The notes under the pieces were generated by a model. The model made no database searches and was not told the DNA's origin. It worked only from the letters and a program-made list of their open reading frames with translations. A DNA stretch of 64,000 nt, taken from Polynucleobacter necessarius (GTDB lineage: Bacteria > Pseudomonadota > Gammaproteobacteria > Burkholderiales > Burkholderiaceae). The DNA lies in assembly GCF_900095185.1 (NCBI RefSeq), contig NZ_LT606948.1, positions 434,001 through 498,000 of the forward strand. The letters run 5' to 3'. Below, piece after piece: positions 51,647 to 63,011 of this stretch. A program made the translations under genes and the position numbers. Each line of letters opens with the position of its first letter. The stretch's first letter is position 1.

Positions 51647-54568
51647 ATGAATAACGAAATAAAGATCCGCGGTGCCCGCACCCATAACCTTAAAAACATC
51701 AATCTAGACATTCCTAGAGAGAAACTTGTTGTCCTTACTGGCCTATCGGGTTCAGGCAAAAGCTCATTGGCTTTTGACACCCTCTATGCAGAAGGTCAAC
51801 GCCGCTATGTTGAATCTCTCTCTGCTTATGCCCGTCAGTTTTTACAACTGATGGAAAAGCCAGATGTCGATACGATTGAGGGGCTTTCTTCTGCAATTTC
51901 GATTGAGCAAAAAGCCACAAGCCACAATCCTCGTTCAACCGTAGGTACGGTTACTGAAATTCATGATTACTTACGCTTATTGTTTGCACGCGCAGGTACG
52001 CCACATTGTCCAGACCATGATTTACCGCTTGAGGCACAAAGTGTTTCGCAAATGGTCGATACCGTTCTGTCGATGCCAGAAGACACAAAGTTACTGATCC
52101 TAGCTCCTGTAGTGAGTGAGCGTAAAGGCGAATTCGTTGATCTCTTCCAAGGCCTACAGGCCCAAGGCTTTGTGCGCTTTCGTGTTCGCTCAGGTGGTGG
52201 TACCGCAAACGCTGCAAAAGCAGAAATATTTGAAGTAGACCAACTACCCACCTTAAAGAAGAACGATAAGCACTTGATTGAAGTGGTAGTTGATCGCATC
52301 AAAGTATGCCCCGATATTCAACAACGTTTGGCAGAGTCATTTGAGACCGCATTAAGACTAGCAGATGGAAAGTCCATGATTGTAGAGATGGACACCGGTA
52401 AAGAGATGATCTTCTCTAGCAAGTTTGCCTGCCCTGTTTGTTCATACTCGCTTCAAGAGCTAGAGCCTCGACTCTTTTCATTCAACAATCCAATGGGTGC
52501 GTGCTCATCCTGTGATGGACTGGGTCATCAATCTTTCTTTGACCCAAAGCGGATCGTCGCGCATCCTGACTTATCCCTCGCTTCTGGAGCGATTAAGGGT
52601 TGGGATCGTCGTAATCAGTTTTATTTCAAGCTCCTTCAAACCCTTGCTAAACATGGTGGCTTTGATGTGGAAAAGCCATTTGAAAGTCTAAGTAAAAAAC
52701 AACAGGATTTAATTCTCTTTGGATCTGGTGAAGTCACCATTCCATTTGAATATATCAATGAGCGTGGCAACAATAGTATTCGGCAACATGCTTTTGAAGG
52801 AATTGTTGCAAACTTCGAACGACGCTATCGTGAAACCGACTCAATGACAGTGCGTGAAGAGTTATCTCGTTATCAAAACGTCCAAACCTGTCCCGAATGT
52901 AATGGTAGTCGCTTACGTAAAGAAGCACGATTTGTCAAAGTGGGCGAAAAGCAACAATCTCGTGCAATTTATGAGATCAGCGCCTTGCCGCTAAAAGAAG
53001 CAAAAGAGTATTTTGAGGCTCTTGAGCTCAAAGGCGCTAAAAGAGAAATCGCCGATAAGATTGTGAAAGAAATTAGCGCGCGTCTTCGCTACTTAAATGA
53101 TGTAGGTCTCGATTACCTCTCGCTCGAACGGAGTGCCGATACCCTCTCAGGTGGGGAGGCCCAACGTATTCGTCTAGCGAGCCAAATTGGGTCAGGCTTA
53201 ACAGGTGTAATGTACGTACTAGACGAGCCCTCTATAGGCTTGCATCAACGCGATAACGATCGTCTCATTCGCACACTGAAGCATTTACGTGATTTAGGCA
53301 ATAGCGTCTTAGTCGTAGAACATGATGAAGATATGGTTCGCGCTTCTGACTGGGTCATTGATATTGGGCCTGGAGCTGGGGTTCATGGTGGCGAAATTGT
53401 TGCTCAAGGCACCCCAGCAGAAATCGAAGCAAATACAAGCTCTTTAACAGGTGCTTATTTATCGGGTCGTGAAGCTATTGCCGTACCAGAAACACGCATC
53501 CCAGTAAATGATCGCTTCCTTGAAATTGTTGGGGCGCGTGGTAACAACTTGCAGTCAGTACACGCAAAAATTCCGGTTGGTTTGTTAACTTGCGTTACTG
53601 GTGTTTCTGGCTCAGGCAAATCGACCCTCATTAACGATACCTTGCATCATGCAGTAGCTCAGCACCTCTATGGCTCCAATACAGAACCTGCCGCACACGA
53701 TGCCATGAAAGGCTTAGAGCATTTTGATAAAGTCATCAGCGTTGACCAATCCCCGATTGGTAGAACGCCGCGCTCTAACCCAGCCACCTACACAGGACTC
53801 TTTACCCCGATTAGAGAATTGTTTGCAGGCGTCCCAGCATCACGTGAACGCGGCTATGAAGCTGGTCGCTTCTCCTTTAACGTAAAAGGAGGTCGCTGCG
53901 ATTCGTGTGAAGGCGATGGTGTTCTTAAAGTAGAAATGCACTTTTTGCCTGATGTCTACGTTCCATGCGATGTGTGTCATGGAAAGAGATATAACCGAGA
54001 GACTTTAGATATTCGCTACAAGGGTAAGAATATCCATGAAGTACTATCAATGACCATCGAACAAACGCATGCATTCTTTGATGCAGTACCTGTAGTCAAG
54101 CGCAAACTCAAAACTTTGCTCGATGTTGGATTAGGTTACGTAAAACTGGGTCAAAGTGCCACCACACTCTCTGGCGGCGAAGCGCAGCGCGTCAAACTTT
54201 CTCTTGAACTCTCAAAACGAGACACTGGGAGAACTCTATATATCTTGGATGAGCCCACTACAGGCCTTCACTTTCATGACATCCAACTACTACTCACGGT
54301 TATTCAAACCCTGAAGAAGCAAGGCAATACGATTGTCATCATTGAGCACAACTTAGATGTGATCAAAACTGCTGATTGGATTATTGATCTAGGACCTAAA
54401 GGTGGCGCAGGTGGCGGGCAGATTATTGCAACTGGTACACCGGAAGAAGTGGCAAAAAATGAGGCAAGCTTTACTGGTCACTACTTAGCACCTTTACTAA
54501 CTCGTAAATCTTCTGTTACCAGCAAAAAGAATAGAAAGAGTGGGTTGACTGATCTCAGATCAGTTTAG
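51647..54568 (+). CDS. uvrA: excinuclease ABC subunit A
   Basis: UvrA recognises DNA damage in nucleotide excision repair. The 973 residues have two ABC ATPase modules: Walker [13 protein letters not shown] near residue 31 with signature [18 protein letters not shown], and [13 protein letters not shown] near residue 650 with [15 protein letters not shown]. Zinc-binding cysteine pairs are seen in CPVCSYSL...CSSCDGLG and CDSCEGDG...CDVCHGKR. Divergent from the MFS gene; 3' end overlaps the convergent antiporter gene by 14 bases. Confidence 0.98.
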   Translation: MNNEIKIRGARTHNLKNINLDIPREKLVVLTGLSGSGKSSLAFDTLYAEGQRRYVESLSAYARQFLQLMEKPDVDTIEGLSSAISIEQKATSHNPRSTVGTVTEIHDYLRLLFARAGTPHCPDHDLPLEAQSVSQMVDTVLSMPEDTKLLILAPVVSERKGEFVDLFQGLQAQGFVRFRVRSGGGTANAAKAEIFEVDQLPTLKKNDKHLIEVVVDRIKVCPDIQQRLAESFETALRLADGKSMIVEMDTGKEMIFSSKFACPVCSYSLQELEPRLFSFNNPMGACSSCDGLGHQSFFDPKRIVAHPDLSLASGAIKGWDRRNQFYFKLLQTLAKHGGFDVEKPFESLSKKQQDLILFGSGEVTIPFEYINERGNNSIRQHAFEGIVANFERRYRETDSMTVREELSRYQNVQTCPECNGSRLRKEARFVKVGEKQQSRAIYEISALPLKEAKEYFEALELKGAKREIADKIVKEISARLRYLNDVGLDYLSLERSADTLSGGEAQRIRLASQIGSGLTGVMYVLDEPSIGLHQRDNDRLIRTLKHLRDLGNSVLVVEHDEDMVRASDWVIDIGPGAGVHGGEIVAQGTPAEIEANTSSLTGAYLSGREAIAVPETRIPVNDRFLEIVGARGNNLQSVHAKIPVGLLTCVTGVSGSGKSTLINDTLHHAVAQHLYGSNTEPAAHDAMKGLEHFDKVISVDQSPIGRTPRSNPATYTGLFTPIRELFAGVPASRERGYEAGRFSFNVKGGRCDSCEGDGVLKVEMHFLPDVYVPCDVCHGKRYNRETLDIRYKGKNIHEVLSMTIEQTHAFFDAVPVVKRKLKTLLDVGLGYVKLGQSATTLSGGEAQRVKLSLELSKRDTGRTLYILDEPTTGLHFHDIQLLLTVIQTLKKQGNTIVIIEHNLDVIKTADWIIDLGPKGGAGGGQIIATGTPEEVAKNEASFTGHYLAPLLTRKSSVTSKKNRKSGLTDLRSV

Positions 54569-56537
54569 CTTCGGCCAAATCAGTCGCCTCTGAATTACCT
54601 GAGATCACCAGAATGTCATTGGCCTCCAGTAGCAAATCAGGAGTAGGATCTAATTTCACATAATCAGCATTTCGAATTTTGCGTCTTACCGCTTGAACAT
54701 TAACGCCATCCACTTCCAAATCAAGTGCACCAAGAGTTTTACCAATCGCCTGGGAGTTCGGTAATAGGGTAATAGCATGTAAACGCCATGACTCATTCGA
54801 ACCAAAATCATCATCTGCTGAACCTCTAAAGTAGCCTCTTAATAAGCTATAACGCTCCTCTCGAGCAGTGGTGATACGTCTTACCACCTTACGCATCGGC
54901 ACTCCCATGATTAATAGCACATGGGAGGCAATCATCAAGCCGCCTTCAATCAACTCGGGAACTACCTCGGTGGCACCAGCAGCTTGTAACTTGGCAATAT
55001 CCGAATCATCTCTGGTGCGCACTAGAACAGTCATTCCCGGACGTAAATGCTCTACTTGACGCAGCACCCGCATGCTTGCTGCGGTATCAGCATAAGTAAT
55101 CACTACTGCCTTTGCTCTTGATAAACCGGCGGCAGCAAGGAAATATTCACGACTTGCATCTCCATATACGATATTATCGCCAGCAGCTGCGACCTCCTGT
55201 ACACGATCAGGATCTAAGTCCAAAGCAATGTAGGGAATTTTTTCTTGCTCAAGCATACGAGCTAAGCTTTGACCTGAGCGACCAAAGCCACAAATAATTA
55301 CATGGTTTTCATTACGAACACTTTTTGATGCTACTCGAGTCAATGCCAGAGATTGTAAGAGCCATTCATTATTAGAGAAACGCATCGCAATACGATCGCT
55401 ATATTCAATTAAAAACGGTGCGCAAAACATGGAGATCAACATCGCTGCTAATACAGCTTGACTCAGGGTGGGATCAATTAAATCTAAACCATCAATTTGA
55501 TTGAGTAAAACAAAGCCAAATTCACCTGCTTGAGCTAAACAGAGTCCAGTTCTAATGGAGATGCCAGGGCTAGAGCCAAAGGCTCGAGAGAGCAATGCAA
55601 TTAGACCAAACTTAAAGATCAGCGGCCCCACCAGAAGAGCCAGAACTAGTAACCATTGCTCACGAATGACGTTGAAGTCTAGCAACATACCAATCGTAAT
55701 AAAGAAGAGGCCAAGTAAGACATCGCGAAAAGGTTTGACATCCTCTTCCACCTGATGGCGATAGGGCGTTTCAGAGATCAACATGCCTGCAAGAAAGGCA
55801 CCAAGTGCGAGGGATAAACCAAGGTGTTCAGTGAGTCCCGCCATACCTAAAACGATTAGCAGAAGGTTCAACATAAATAACTCTTGCGAGCGTAGCTTAG
55901 CAACCAATCTAAACCAATGGCTCATCAAGCTTTGGCCAATAAAGAAAATCAATATCAAAGCAACCGTAATTTTGATTGAAGCAGCGGAGAGGGCAACAAA
56001 TAAGTCTGAAAGATTTTTTCCAAGAGATGGCAACAAGATCAACAAAAAGACCACAGCCAAATCTTGAAATAGCAAAATACCAACCACGTTACGTCCATGC
56101 TCGGTTTCTAATTCAGCACGATCTGAAATCAACTTAGTGACGATCGCCGTGGATGACATAGCCAGTGCGCCACCTAGAGCAATTGCGGCATGCCATGAAA
56201 TCGGATAAATCCAATTCATTAATAGACTTGCAGGAACCGCAAGCAACATCGTCAAAATGACCTGACTACCACCCAATCTAAATACAATACCTCGCATTGC
56301 CCTGAGCTTGTGGAGATTAAATTCCAGTCCAATTGAGAACATCAAGAACACTACGCCAAATTCGGCCAGATACTTCACCGTAGCCGAATCATTGGCCAAG
56401 CCCAGGGCATGTGGACCAATCATGACACCTATGGCCAAATAGCCCAAAATGGGGGGCAACCCAAAATAGCGGAAAATAACCACTCCTGCCACACCCGAGG
56501 CCAGGAGAATGAGGGTTAATTGAAGGACTGACGGCAT
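54555..56537 (-). CDS. CPA2 cation:proton antiporter, KefB/YbaL-like
   Basis: A 660-residue monovalent cation antiporter or K+ efflux system. Residues 1-385 contain about 12 helices with the CPA2-type segments [16 protein letters not shown] and [16 protein letters not shown]; residues 405-530 are an RCK (TrkA-N) domain starting [18 protein letters not shown]; residues about 570-655 form a TrkA-C domain. The RCK domain suggests ligand gating. Which of KefB, KefC or YbaL it most resembles cannot be decided here. Confidence 0.9.
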   Translation of the reverse strand: MPSVLQLTLILLASGVAGVVIFRYFGLPPILGYLAIGVMIGPHALGLANDSATVKYLAEFGVVFLMFSIGLEFNLHKLRAMRGIVFRLGGSQVILTMLLAVPASLLMNWIYPISWHAAIALGGALAMSSTAIVTKLISDRAELETEHGRNVVGILLFQDLAVVFLLILLPSLGKNLSDLFVALSAASIKITVALILIFFIGQSLMSHWFRLVAKLRSQELFMLNLLLIVLGMAGLTEHLGLSLALGAFLAGMLISETPYRHQVEEDVKPFRDVLLGLFFITIGMLLDFNVIREQWLLVLALLVGPLIFKFGLIALLSRAFGSSPGISIRTGLCLAQAGEFGFVLLNQIDGLDLIDPTLSQAVLAAMLISMFCAPFLIEYSDRIAMRFSNNEWLLQSLALTRVASKSVRNENHVIICGFGRSGQSLARMLEQEKIPYIALDLDPDRVQEVAAAGDNIVYGDASREYFLAAAGLSRAKAVVITYADTAASMRVLRQVEHLRPGMTVLVRTRDDSDIAKLQAAGATEVVPELIEGGLMIASHVLLIMGVPMRKVVRRITTAREERYSLLRGYFRGSADDDFGSNESWRLHAITLLPNSQAIGKTLGALDLEVDGVNVQAVRRKIRNADYVKLDPTPDLLLEANDILVISGNSEATDLAEAKLI

Positions 56538-56548
56538 ATACTTACTTG

Positions 56549-57541
56549 ATGATAGCTAAGACTCGTGAACATACCCTAAAGCTTGCACGTGAAACCCTCA
56601 CTCTTGAGGCTGCCGCACTGCAAACAATGCGTAACCGCCTTGAGGGGGTCAACGCCGATGCCCTGGTATTGGCAGTAGAACTCTTACACGCCTGCAAAGG
56701 CAGAATCGTGGTGTCCGGGATTGGCAAATCTGGTCATATTGCCCGAAAAATTGCTGCCACCTTTGCTTCTACTGGATCCCCTGCCTTTTTTGTTCATCCA
56801 GCTGAAGCAAGTCATGGTGATTTAGGCATGGTTACCAGAGATGATGTTTTTGTCGCACTTTCCAATTCTGGTGAGACCGATGAGCTATTAACCATCGTTC
56901 CAATTGTGAAACGCACTGGCGCAAAACTGATTGCTTTAACTGGCGCCCCACATTCTTCCCTAGCCAAACTAGCTGATGCACACCTAGATACAAGCGTTGA
57001 AAAAGAGGCTTGCCCGTTAAATCTTGCTCCTACTACCAGCACCACCGCAGCATTGGCAATGGGCGATGCTTTGGCTGTTGCATTACTCGATGCCAGAGGA
57101 TTTAAGGCCGAAGACTTTATTCGTTCTCACCCAGGTGGTAGGCTTGGCCGCAAGCAGCTCATGTATGTGAGCGAAGTGATGCGCACTTTTGCTGACACTC
57201 CAAAAATCTCGATCAAAGCGTCTTTACAAGATGCATTACTGGAGATGACAGCCAAACGAATGGGAATGGTAGTTCTTCTGAATTCTGATAAAAAAGTACT
57301 TGGCATTTTGACTGATGGAAATTTACGTCGTCTTCTTGAAAAAAATACCAATCTTGATGGCATCAAACTCGAGAGTGTCACCACTCCAGATCCACGCACC
57401 ATTCCTGCAGAATTACTAGCAGAAGAAGCAATTGAGATGATGGAAAAACATCGTATCAACCACTTGGTAGTGACCGATGACGCAGGCCATTTATTAGGCG
57501 CCTTGAATCTGCATGACTTATTTGCAGCCAAAGTGATTTAA
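56549..57541 (+). CDS. kdsD: D-arabinose-5-phosphate isomerase KdsD
   Basis: KdsD makes arabinose-5-P for Kdo synthesis. I choose the ATG at 56549 rather than the TTG one codon earlier, giving 330 residues. The SIS domain has GRIVVSGIGKSGHIARKIAATFASTG split around residues 50-75 and FVHPAEASHGDLGM; two CBS domains follow (about 205-330). First gene of the kdsD-kdsC-lptC-lptA-lptB operon, divergent from the antiporter. Confidence 0.95.
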   Translation: MIAKTREHTLKLARETLTLEAAALQTMRNRLEGVNADALVLAVELLHACKGRIVVSGIGKSGHIARKIAATFASTGSPAFFVHPAEASHGDLGMVTRDDVFVALSNSGETDELLTIVPIVKRTGAKLIALTGAPHSSLAKLADAHLDTSVEKEACPLNLAPTTSTTAALAMGDALAVALLDARGFKAEDFIRSHPGGRLGRKQLMYVSEVMRTFADTPKISIKASLQDALLEMTAKRMGMVVLLNSDKKVLGILTDGNLRRLLEKNTNLDGIKLESVTTPDPRTIPAELLAEEAIEMMEKHRINHLVVTDDAGHLLGALNLHDLFAAKVI

Positions 57542-57565
57542 CACCCTCAGCATTGGAATCCTTTC

Positions 57566-58138
57566 ATGCCCAGCGCCTTTCACAACCACAATACCAACCC
57601 GCTCAGTCAATATCCACAAGCCTGGGAGCGAGCGAGCAAAGTAAAGCTCTTGGTTTTAGATGTCGATGGCGTTCTCACTAATGGACAAGTCTGGATCGGC
57701 GCAGATGGTAAGGAGTCTTTGAAAGCCTTTGATATTCAAGATGGTCTGGGGATTAAGTGGCTAGAACAATGCGGCATCTCGACTGCCATTATTACTGGCA
57801 GAAATTCCAAAATGGTTTTAGCGCGCTGCGAAGAGCTTGGCATCACCCATATTCACATGGGCGTTGATAACAAAGCAATTGCATTGAGTGAGGTTCTTAA
57901 ATCATTAAACCTTACCGCTGCAGATTGCGCTGTAATGGGTGATGACTGGCCTGATTTACAGATGATGAAGAACGCTGGCTTACGAATTTGCCCTGCACAA
58001 GGTCATGAAGCCGTTAAAGAAATGGCGCATCTGGTGACGACTCGTAGTGGAGGCAACAGTGCGGTTCGCGAAATATGCGATCTCATTCTCAAAGCACAAA
58101 ATCAATATGACGCGCTACTCAATAAGGCGCGTAGCTAA
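57566..58138 (+). CDS. kdsC: Kdo-8-phosphate phosphatase KdsC
   Basis: KdsC releases Kdo from Kdo-8-P. The 190-residue HAD phosphatase without cap has the nucleophile motif LDVDGVLTNG (D32, D34), the second motif AIITGRNSKMV and the late aspartates in VMGDDWPDLQMM. It lies between kdsD and lptC with small gaps; intact. Confidence 0.95.
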   Translation: MPSAFHNHNTNPLSQYPQAWERASKVKLLVLDVDGVLTNGQVWIGADGKESLKAFDIQDGLGIKWLEQCGISTAIITGRNSKMVLARCEELGITHIHMGVDNKAIALSEVLKSLNLTAADCAVMGDDWPDLQMMKNAGLRICPAQGHEAVKEMAHLVTTRSGGNSAVREICDLILKAQNQYDALLNKARS

Positions 58139-58141
58139 ATA

Positions 58142-58783
58142 ATGCAAATAAGTCCCCGAGAAATTAAGCTTGGTATTGGACGAGCACTATTAGGCCTTAC
58201 ACCTTTAATTTTGATGGGTGCACTGACCTTAGCTACTTTTTGGTTAGTGCAAAAAAATACACCGCCGGCAAAATCACCCTCAGAAAGAGCCCGCCTCCAT
58301 GAGCCGGATTACACGATAAAGTATGGGGCGCTCTCTGCCTTAAATGAATTTGGTAATACAAAATATCGCATTTTGGGGGTTAAGATTACCCACTATGATG
58401 ACGATGCATCTATCGATATAGTCACACCCCGTATGCGTTTATTTCAAGCGGAGAAGGCGCCTGTCACTGTCAAATCTGATACTGGACATTTGGATGGTGA
58501 TCTCACCATCTTAGATTTGTATGACAACGCATCCATTTGTAGACCAGCACAAGAAGCCACAGCAAATCAACCTGCCACCCTAAGAATGCTGGCTAGCTCA
58601 AGTTACTTCAAAGTATTGATTAATGATGACATGATTGAAACGAATAGACCGGTTACTCTCGAGCAGGGAATGTCAATAATGCACTCAACTGCAGGTGGAA
58701 TCTGCAATAATGTCGAACAAAGCATGGTCATGAGCGGTCAAGTAAAAGGCCGTATAGAGCGGGCTCCGCGGAGAAATCCATAA
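58142..58783 (+). CDS. lptC: LPS export system protein LptC
   Basis: LptC is the bitopic inner-membrane link that passes LPS from LptBFG to LptA. The 213-residue protein has one N-terminal helix (about residues 14-36) and a periplasmic beta domain (YTIKYGALSALNEFGNTKYRI split over residues 52-75). Low conservation is normal for this family; position between kdsC and lptA makes the call firm. Confidence 0.9.
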   Translation: MQISPREIKLGIGRALLGLTPLILMGALTLATFWLVQKNTPPAKSPSERARLHEPDYTIKYGALSALNEFGNTKYRILGVKITHYDDDASIDIVTPRMRLFQAEKAPVTVKSDTGHLDGDLTILDLYDNASICRPAQEATANQPATLRMLASSSYFKVLINDDMIETNRPVTLEQGMSIMHSTAGGICNNVEQSMVMSGQVKGRIERAPRRNP

Positions 58784-58785
58784 AA

Positions 58786-59358
58786 ATGCATTTGTTGACT
58801 CGTTTGCTTAAGTGTTCAATCTCAGCAAGCATGATTGCCCTCAGTGTTATGGTGGCACATCCAGCACATGCTGAAAAGGCAGACCAAGATAAGCCCGTAA
58901 TCCTAGAGGCCGAAAAAGTTTCAGTAAATGACGTCAAACAAGTCTACGACCTCAATGGTCAAGTTCTGCTAATCAAGGGCAGCATTATTGTTACTGGTGA
59001 AGATGGGCGCATTACTGTAGACCCTCAAGGATATGAGTTTGTAGATGTGATTGGTACACCCAATGCGGTAGCCAGCTTTAGACAACGACGAGAGGGCCCG
59101 GCTGATGAGTTTATGCAGGGACGCGGTGAACAGGTTACTTATGATGCTAAGACTGAGTTTCTGACGCTTACTGGTGACGCCACTTTAAAACGACTACTCA
59201 ATATGCAAATGCTTGACCAATTAAAAGGCTGGAAAATTGAGTACGATGATGTCAAGCAGCACTATCAAGTCACCCCCCCCAAAGATGCAAAGCCAGAAGC
59301 TCTGCCTTTAGCTAGAGCAATCCTTTCACCAAGACGAAAAGCAACCCTAGAGAAATGA
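58786..59358 (+). CDS. lptA: LPS periplasmic bridge protein LptA
   Basis: LptA polymerises into the periplasmic bridge that carries LPS to LptD. The 190 residues include a signal peptide ending at PAHAEKAD (about residue 29) and an OstA-type jellyroll ([40 protein letters not shown]). Its stop overlaps the lptB start by four bases (ATGA). Confidence 0.94.
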   Translation: MHLLTRLLKCSISASMIALSVMVAHPAHAEKADQDKPVILEAEKVSVNDVKQVYDLNGQVLLIKGSIIVTGEDGRITVDPQGYEFVDVIGTPNAVASFRQRREGPADEFMQGRGEQVTYDAKTEFLTLTGDATLKRLLNMQMLDQLKGWKIEYDDVKQHYQVTPPKDAKPEALPLARAILSPRRKATLEK

Positions 59359-60122
59359 CAGCGGATTTAACTCAAGACAATCATGCACCAACACTGAGCA
59401 CCAATAACCTACAAAAACGTTATGGCTCAAGAACTGTGGTTAGAGATGTATCCGTCCAAGTCAGATGCGGAGAAGTCGTTGGCTTACTGGGCCCCAATGG
59501 GGCTGGTAAAACCACTTCTTTTTACATGATTGTGGGACTCGTTCCACTTGATGACGGAAAGATTGTTTTAGATGGCTCCGATATTACTCACCTACCTATT
59601 CATGAGAGGGCTCGCATGGGTCTCTCTTACCTGCCTCAGGAAGCATCCGTATTTAGGAAATTGAATGTGGCTGAGAATATTCAAGCAGTTCTTGAACTTC
59701 ACGTGCAAGGCGGTAAACCTCTCAGCAAAGCCGAGATTGCCAATCGTTTGGATGAGCTCTTGGGAGAGCTCCAAATAAGTCACTTACGCAACAACCCGGC
59801 CCTTTCTCTCTCAGGCGGAGAACGAAAGCGCGTGGAGATCGCACGCGCGCTAGCTTCCCAGCCAAAATTCATCCTTTTGGATGAGCCTTTTGCCGGTGTA
59901 GACCCTATTGCTGTTGGGGAAATTCAGCGAATTGTGCGCTTCTTAAGAGACCGTCAAATTGGAGTACTGATTACCGACCATAATGTCCGTGAAACCCTCG
60001 GTATTTGCGATCACGCCTACATCATCAGTGAAGGCAGCGTATTGGCTGAAGGCAAACCAGCCCAAATTATCCAAAACGATGCAGTCAGAAGAGTCTATCT
60101 GGGTGAAAACTTCCGAATGTAG
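59355..60122 (+). CDS. lptB: LPS export ABC transporter ATPase LptB
   Basis: LptB powers LPS extraction with LptF and LptG. The 255 residues show Walker [15 protein letters not shown], the Q-loop segment [12 protein letters not shown], signature [15 protein letters not shown], Walker [14 protein letters not shown] and switch histidine TDHNVRETL. Intact end of the Kdo/LPS operon. Confidence 0.98.
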   Translation: MTADLTQDNHAPTLSTNNLQKRYGSRTVVRDVSVQVRCGEVVGLLGPNGAGKTTSFYMIVGLVPLDDGKIVLDGSDITHLPIHERARMGLSYLPQEASVFRKLNVAENIQAVLELHVQGGKPLSKAEIANRLDELLGELQISHLRNNPALSLSGGERKRVEIARALASQPKFILLDEPFAGVDPIAVGEIQRIVRFLRDRQIGVLITDHNVRETLGICDHAYIISEGSVLAEGKPAQIIQNDAVRRVYLGENFRM

Positions 60123-60309
60123 GCCCACACGGCAAGGCTTCGTGCTTTTAAAGCAATAAATATTGATCCACCCTCTTGGTTTTCAGCAAATTCGCTGATA
60201 CGCTGGAGGTTCATGGTGTATTTTCTCAAAAAACAGCTCAAAAATTTTAGGGGCCTGCTGCGCACCCAAAGCGTACTCATGCGCACGTATATAGCATCTA
60301 CCAAAGGAG
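60123..60309 (-). pseudogene. unidentified degenerate coding fragment between lptB and hpf
   Basis: In related genomes rpoN (sigma-54) usually lies here. Only 187 bases are present and no plus-strand frame looks like RpoN. On the minus strand two adjacent frames join into a plausible peptide: HEYALGAQQAPKIFELFFEK, then IHHEPPAYQRI, then (after a shift near 60203) SEFAENQEGGSIFIALKA. I do not recognise the family. It may be a remnant of a gene moved here, like the fragment in corC, or chance. Confidence 0.3.
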
Positions 60310-60315
60310 TTGATC

Positions 60316-60639
60316 ATGAATTTGAAAATCAAGAGTCGTCATGTGGAAGTTACCCCTGCCATGCGTTCCCACCTTGAGGCGGGATTAGCAAAAATTCGCA
60401 AGCACTTTGGTCATATGATTGATGCATCGGCTTTCTTGGTAGTAGATAAGGCCAAGGAGAAAGATCTTCGTCAAAGCGCCGAAATCACCATTCACCTAAA
60501 AGGAAAAGACCTATTCGCCGAGGCTCATAATGCGGACCTTTATCACGCTATGGATGCAGTGGTTGATAAGCTAGAGCGTCAGGTTGTCAGACACAAAGAA
60601 AAGATCCAAGATCATCATCACGAAAAGCATGTTGAATGA
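60316..60639 (+). CDS. hpf: ribosome hibernation promoting factor (short HPF/RaiA family)
   Basis: HPF binds the 30S channel and dimerises or stores ribosomes in slow growth. The ATG at 60316 has a strong AAGGAG ribosome-binding site eight bases upstream and gives 107 residues (MNLKIKSRHVEVTPAMRSHL...), the short form. A His-rich tail (DHHHEKHVE) ends it. It begins the conserved hpf-ptsN-hprK-rapZ run. Confidence 0.94.
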   Translation: MNLKIKSRHVEVTPAMRSHLEAGLAKIRKHFGHMIDASAFLVVDKAKEKDLRQSAEITIHLKGKDLFAEAHNADLYHAMDAVVDKLERQVVRHKEKIQDHHHEKHVE

Positions 60640-60672
60640 TCTATTATGTCAGGATACCTATAATCCATTCAC

Positions 60673-61134
60673 ATGAATGCCCTGACCAATCTTTTTACTC
60701 ACGACTGCATTGCATTAGATGTACCCGCTAAAAGTAGGGCTGATGCATTTGCAGCCGCTGGAGAACTCTTCTCTAAGCTGACTGATATTGATGCAAACTC
60801 AGTAGTTGAGTTCCTTAATGCACGTGAAGATTTAGGCTCTACCGCTCTCGGTGCCGGCGTTGCTATACCCCATGGTCGAGTAAAAGGTCTCAAACAACCA
60901 AGCGCTGCTTTTATGCGACTGCAAAATCCGATTGAGTTTGCGGCCCCTGATGGCGAACCGGTATCCATTTTAATTTTTCTATTAGCGCCTGAAAAAGCAA
61001 CACAGCAACATTTAGAGATCTTGTCTTCAATGGCTCAGCTTCTCTCGGACACAGATACTCGACAAACATTACTGACATTTTCGGACCCCGTAAAAGTTTG
61101 TGAGCTCTTACAACGCTTTGGAACAACGAAATGA
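60673..61134 (+). CDS. ptsN: nitrogen-type PTS enzyme IIA
   Basis: PtsN (EIIA-Ntr) is the phosphorylatable end of the regulatory PTS-Ntr chain. The 153-residue protein has the phospho-histidine H67 in [12 protein letters not shown]. It overlaps the hprK start by four bases. With no rpoN beside it, its retained role is likely in potassium, nitrogen or stress signalling, which is inference. Confidence 0.95.
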   Translation: MNALTNLFTHDCIALDVPAKSRADAFAAAGELFSKLTDIDANSVVEFLNAREDLGSTALGAGVAIPHGRVKGLKQPSAAFMRLQNPIEFAAPDGEPVSILIFLLAPEKATQQHLEILSSMAQLLSDTDTRQTLLTFSDPVKVCELLQRFGTTK

Positions 61135-62117
61135 CTCAGCCCTTACTCTTCGATGGAGTAACTGCTCAGCAGATTTTTGATGACAACGTTTCAGAATTAA
61201 AACTTTCTTGGATCGGCGGTCTTGAAGGTGCTGATCGGACTTTCCCCCCGGAGGCAGTAAAAGCTGCTGCAGCCAGCTCTGACTTAGTGGGTCACTTAAA
61301 CCTGTTTCATCCAAGTCGTATTCAAATCTTTGGCGAACAAGAAGTTGACTATCACGCTGCCTTGGAACCCAAACAAAGGCAGGAACAGATTGCAAGCTTC
61401 ATCTCTAAGACGCCGCCTTGCGTCATAGTGGCTGATGGTAAAAATGCTGATTCAGACTTGCAATTATTCTGCCAACGCTCGTCAACCCCTTTATTCACTA
61501 CGACGGTTTCCGCTGCAGAGGTAATTGATCATTTACGTATTTACTTAACCAAGATTGGTGCGCCTCAGATCACTATGCACGGTGTCTTTATGGACATCCT
61601 TGGTCTCGGCGTTCTGCTTATGGGCGAGTCTGGTCTTGGCAAAAGTGAATTGGGTCTTGAATTGATTTCGCGTGGACATGGTCTTGTTGCTGATGACGCT
61701 GTTGAATTTGCACGCCTTGGGCCCGATTATATTGAAGGTCGCTGCGCAGTAATCTTACGTAATCTGCTTGAAGTAAGGGGGTTAGGACTTTTGGATATTC
61801 GCACTATCTTTGGTGAAACTGCTGTGCGCCGCAAATTAAAGCTTCGCCTCATAGTTCAGCTTGTTCGGAGAGCTGATGGCGAATTCGAAAGACTACCCCT
61901 TGAAGCGCAACACATCGATGTGCTCGGTATTCCGATTCGTATGGTCAAAATTCAAGTGGCTGCAGGTCGTAACTTAGCAGTTCTCGTTGAGGCTGCAGTG
62001 CGCAATACTATTCTGCAATTACGCGGTATTGACACCTTAAAAGAATTTATTGAGCGTCAACGCCTTCAAATGAAGGCTGAAGCTGATGCCGCCAAATCAC
62101 AGGGGCGACTACTATAA
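61131..62117 (+). CDS. hprK: HPr kinase/phosphorylase
   Basis: HprK phosphorylates and dephosphorylates a serine in HPr. The 328-residue protein has an N-terminal regulatory domain, H150 in [15 protein letters not shown], the Walker [16 protein letters not shown] (about 164-178) and the family signature [15 protein letters not shown]. In proteobacteria it clusters with ptsN, as here. Confidence 0.96.
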   Translation: MTQPLLFDGVTAQQIFDDNVSELKLSWIGGLEGADRTFPPEAVKAAAASSDLVGHLNLFHPSRIQIFGEQEVDYHAALEPKQRQEQIASFISKTPPCVIVADGKNADSDLQLFCQRSSTPLFTTTVSAAEVIDHLRIYLTKIGAPQITMHGVFMDILGLGVLLMGESGLGKSELGLELISRGHGLVADDAVEFARLGPDYIEGRCAVILRNLLEVRGLGLLDIRTIFGETAVRRKLKLRLIVQLVRRADGEFERLPLEAQHIDVLGIPIRMVKIQVAAGRNLAVLVEAAVRNTILQLRGIDTLKEFIERQRLQMKAEADAAKSQGRLL

Positions 62118-62120
62118 ATT

Positions 62121-63011
62121 ATGCAGATTAATTTGATTACCGGAATCTCAGGCTCAGGCAAATCAGTAGCTTTGAGAGCTTTTGAGGATGCGGGTTATGA
62201 CTGCGTCGACAATCTCCCCGTCTCTCTTTTAGAAAACCTTATCTCCACTCTAGAAAATGAGCAGTGTGCACAGGTTGCTGTAGCTATCGATGCGCGGCGC
62301 GGACAGTCGATTGCGGATTTACCTTCCATACTTGAGAATTTACGCAAAAATAATCAAGTTAGAGTGATATTTTTAAATGCTGATACCAATACTCTAATAC
62401 AACGATTTTCGGAGACGCGTCGTCGTCACCCCCTGTCCACTAGCTCCACACAATCTCAATCGACTACCCTGATTGAGGCAATAGATAATGAGCGCAACTT
62501 GTTGGAGCCTTTGCGTGCTCAAGCACACAGCATTGATACCAGCAATATCCCAGCTCATGCACTACGCTCTTGGATCCAAGACCTTCTAAAAGATAGGTCC
62601 GTAGGCCTCACTATCGTGTTTGAATCTTTTGGCTTTAAAAAAGGGGTTCCCAGTGAAGCTGATTTGGTATTTGATGTTCGCTGCCTACCAAACCCCCATT
62701 ATGACAAAATCCTAAGGCCACACACGGGTAACGACAAACCAGTGCAAGAGTTTCTAGAAAAGATTCCGGAAGTAGTGAATATGGAGGCTGACATTACGCA
62801 ATTTATTTATCGCTGGCTACCTCACTATCTTGCCGATGGTCGCAGTTACCTCACTGTTGCGATTGGCTGTACTGGTGGTCAACATCGCTCGGTCTACCTA
62901 GTGAATCGACTGAGCCAATACTTCCGTGCCCAAAAGGATTTTGGCAACCTGCAGCTTAGCTTTTTAGATCGACACCGCGAACTAGACTCAATGCCTGTAG
63001 CCAGGCCTTAA
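62121..63011 (+). CDS. rapZ: RNase adapter protein RapZ
   Basis: RapZ guides RNase E to the GlmZ RNA in enterics and senses glucosamine-6-P; its role in betaproteobacteria is less known. The 296 residues have Walker A GISGSGKSVALRAFEDAG, the tyrosine/cysteine motif CVDNLPVSL, VFESFGFKKGVPSEADLVFD and IGCTGGQHRSVYL. Its end overlaps the convergent mutY by 56 bases. Confidence 0.96.
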   Translation: MQINLITGISGSGKSVALRAFEDAGYDCVDNLPVSLLENLISTLENEQCAQVAVAIDARRGQSIADLPSILENLRKNNQVRVIFLNADTNTLIQRFSETRRRHPLSTSSTQSQSTTLIEAIDNERNLLEPLRAQAHSIDTSNIPAHALRSWIQDLLKDRSVGLTIVFESFGFKKGVPSEADLVFDVRCLPNPHYDKILRPHTGNDKPVQEFLEKIPEVVNMEADITQFIYRWLPHYLADGRSYLTVAIGCTGGQHRSVYLVNRLSQYFRAQKDFGNLQLSFLDRHRELDSMPVARP

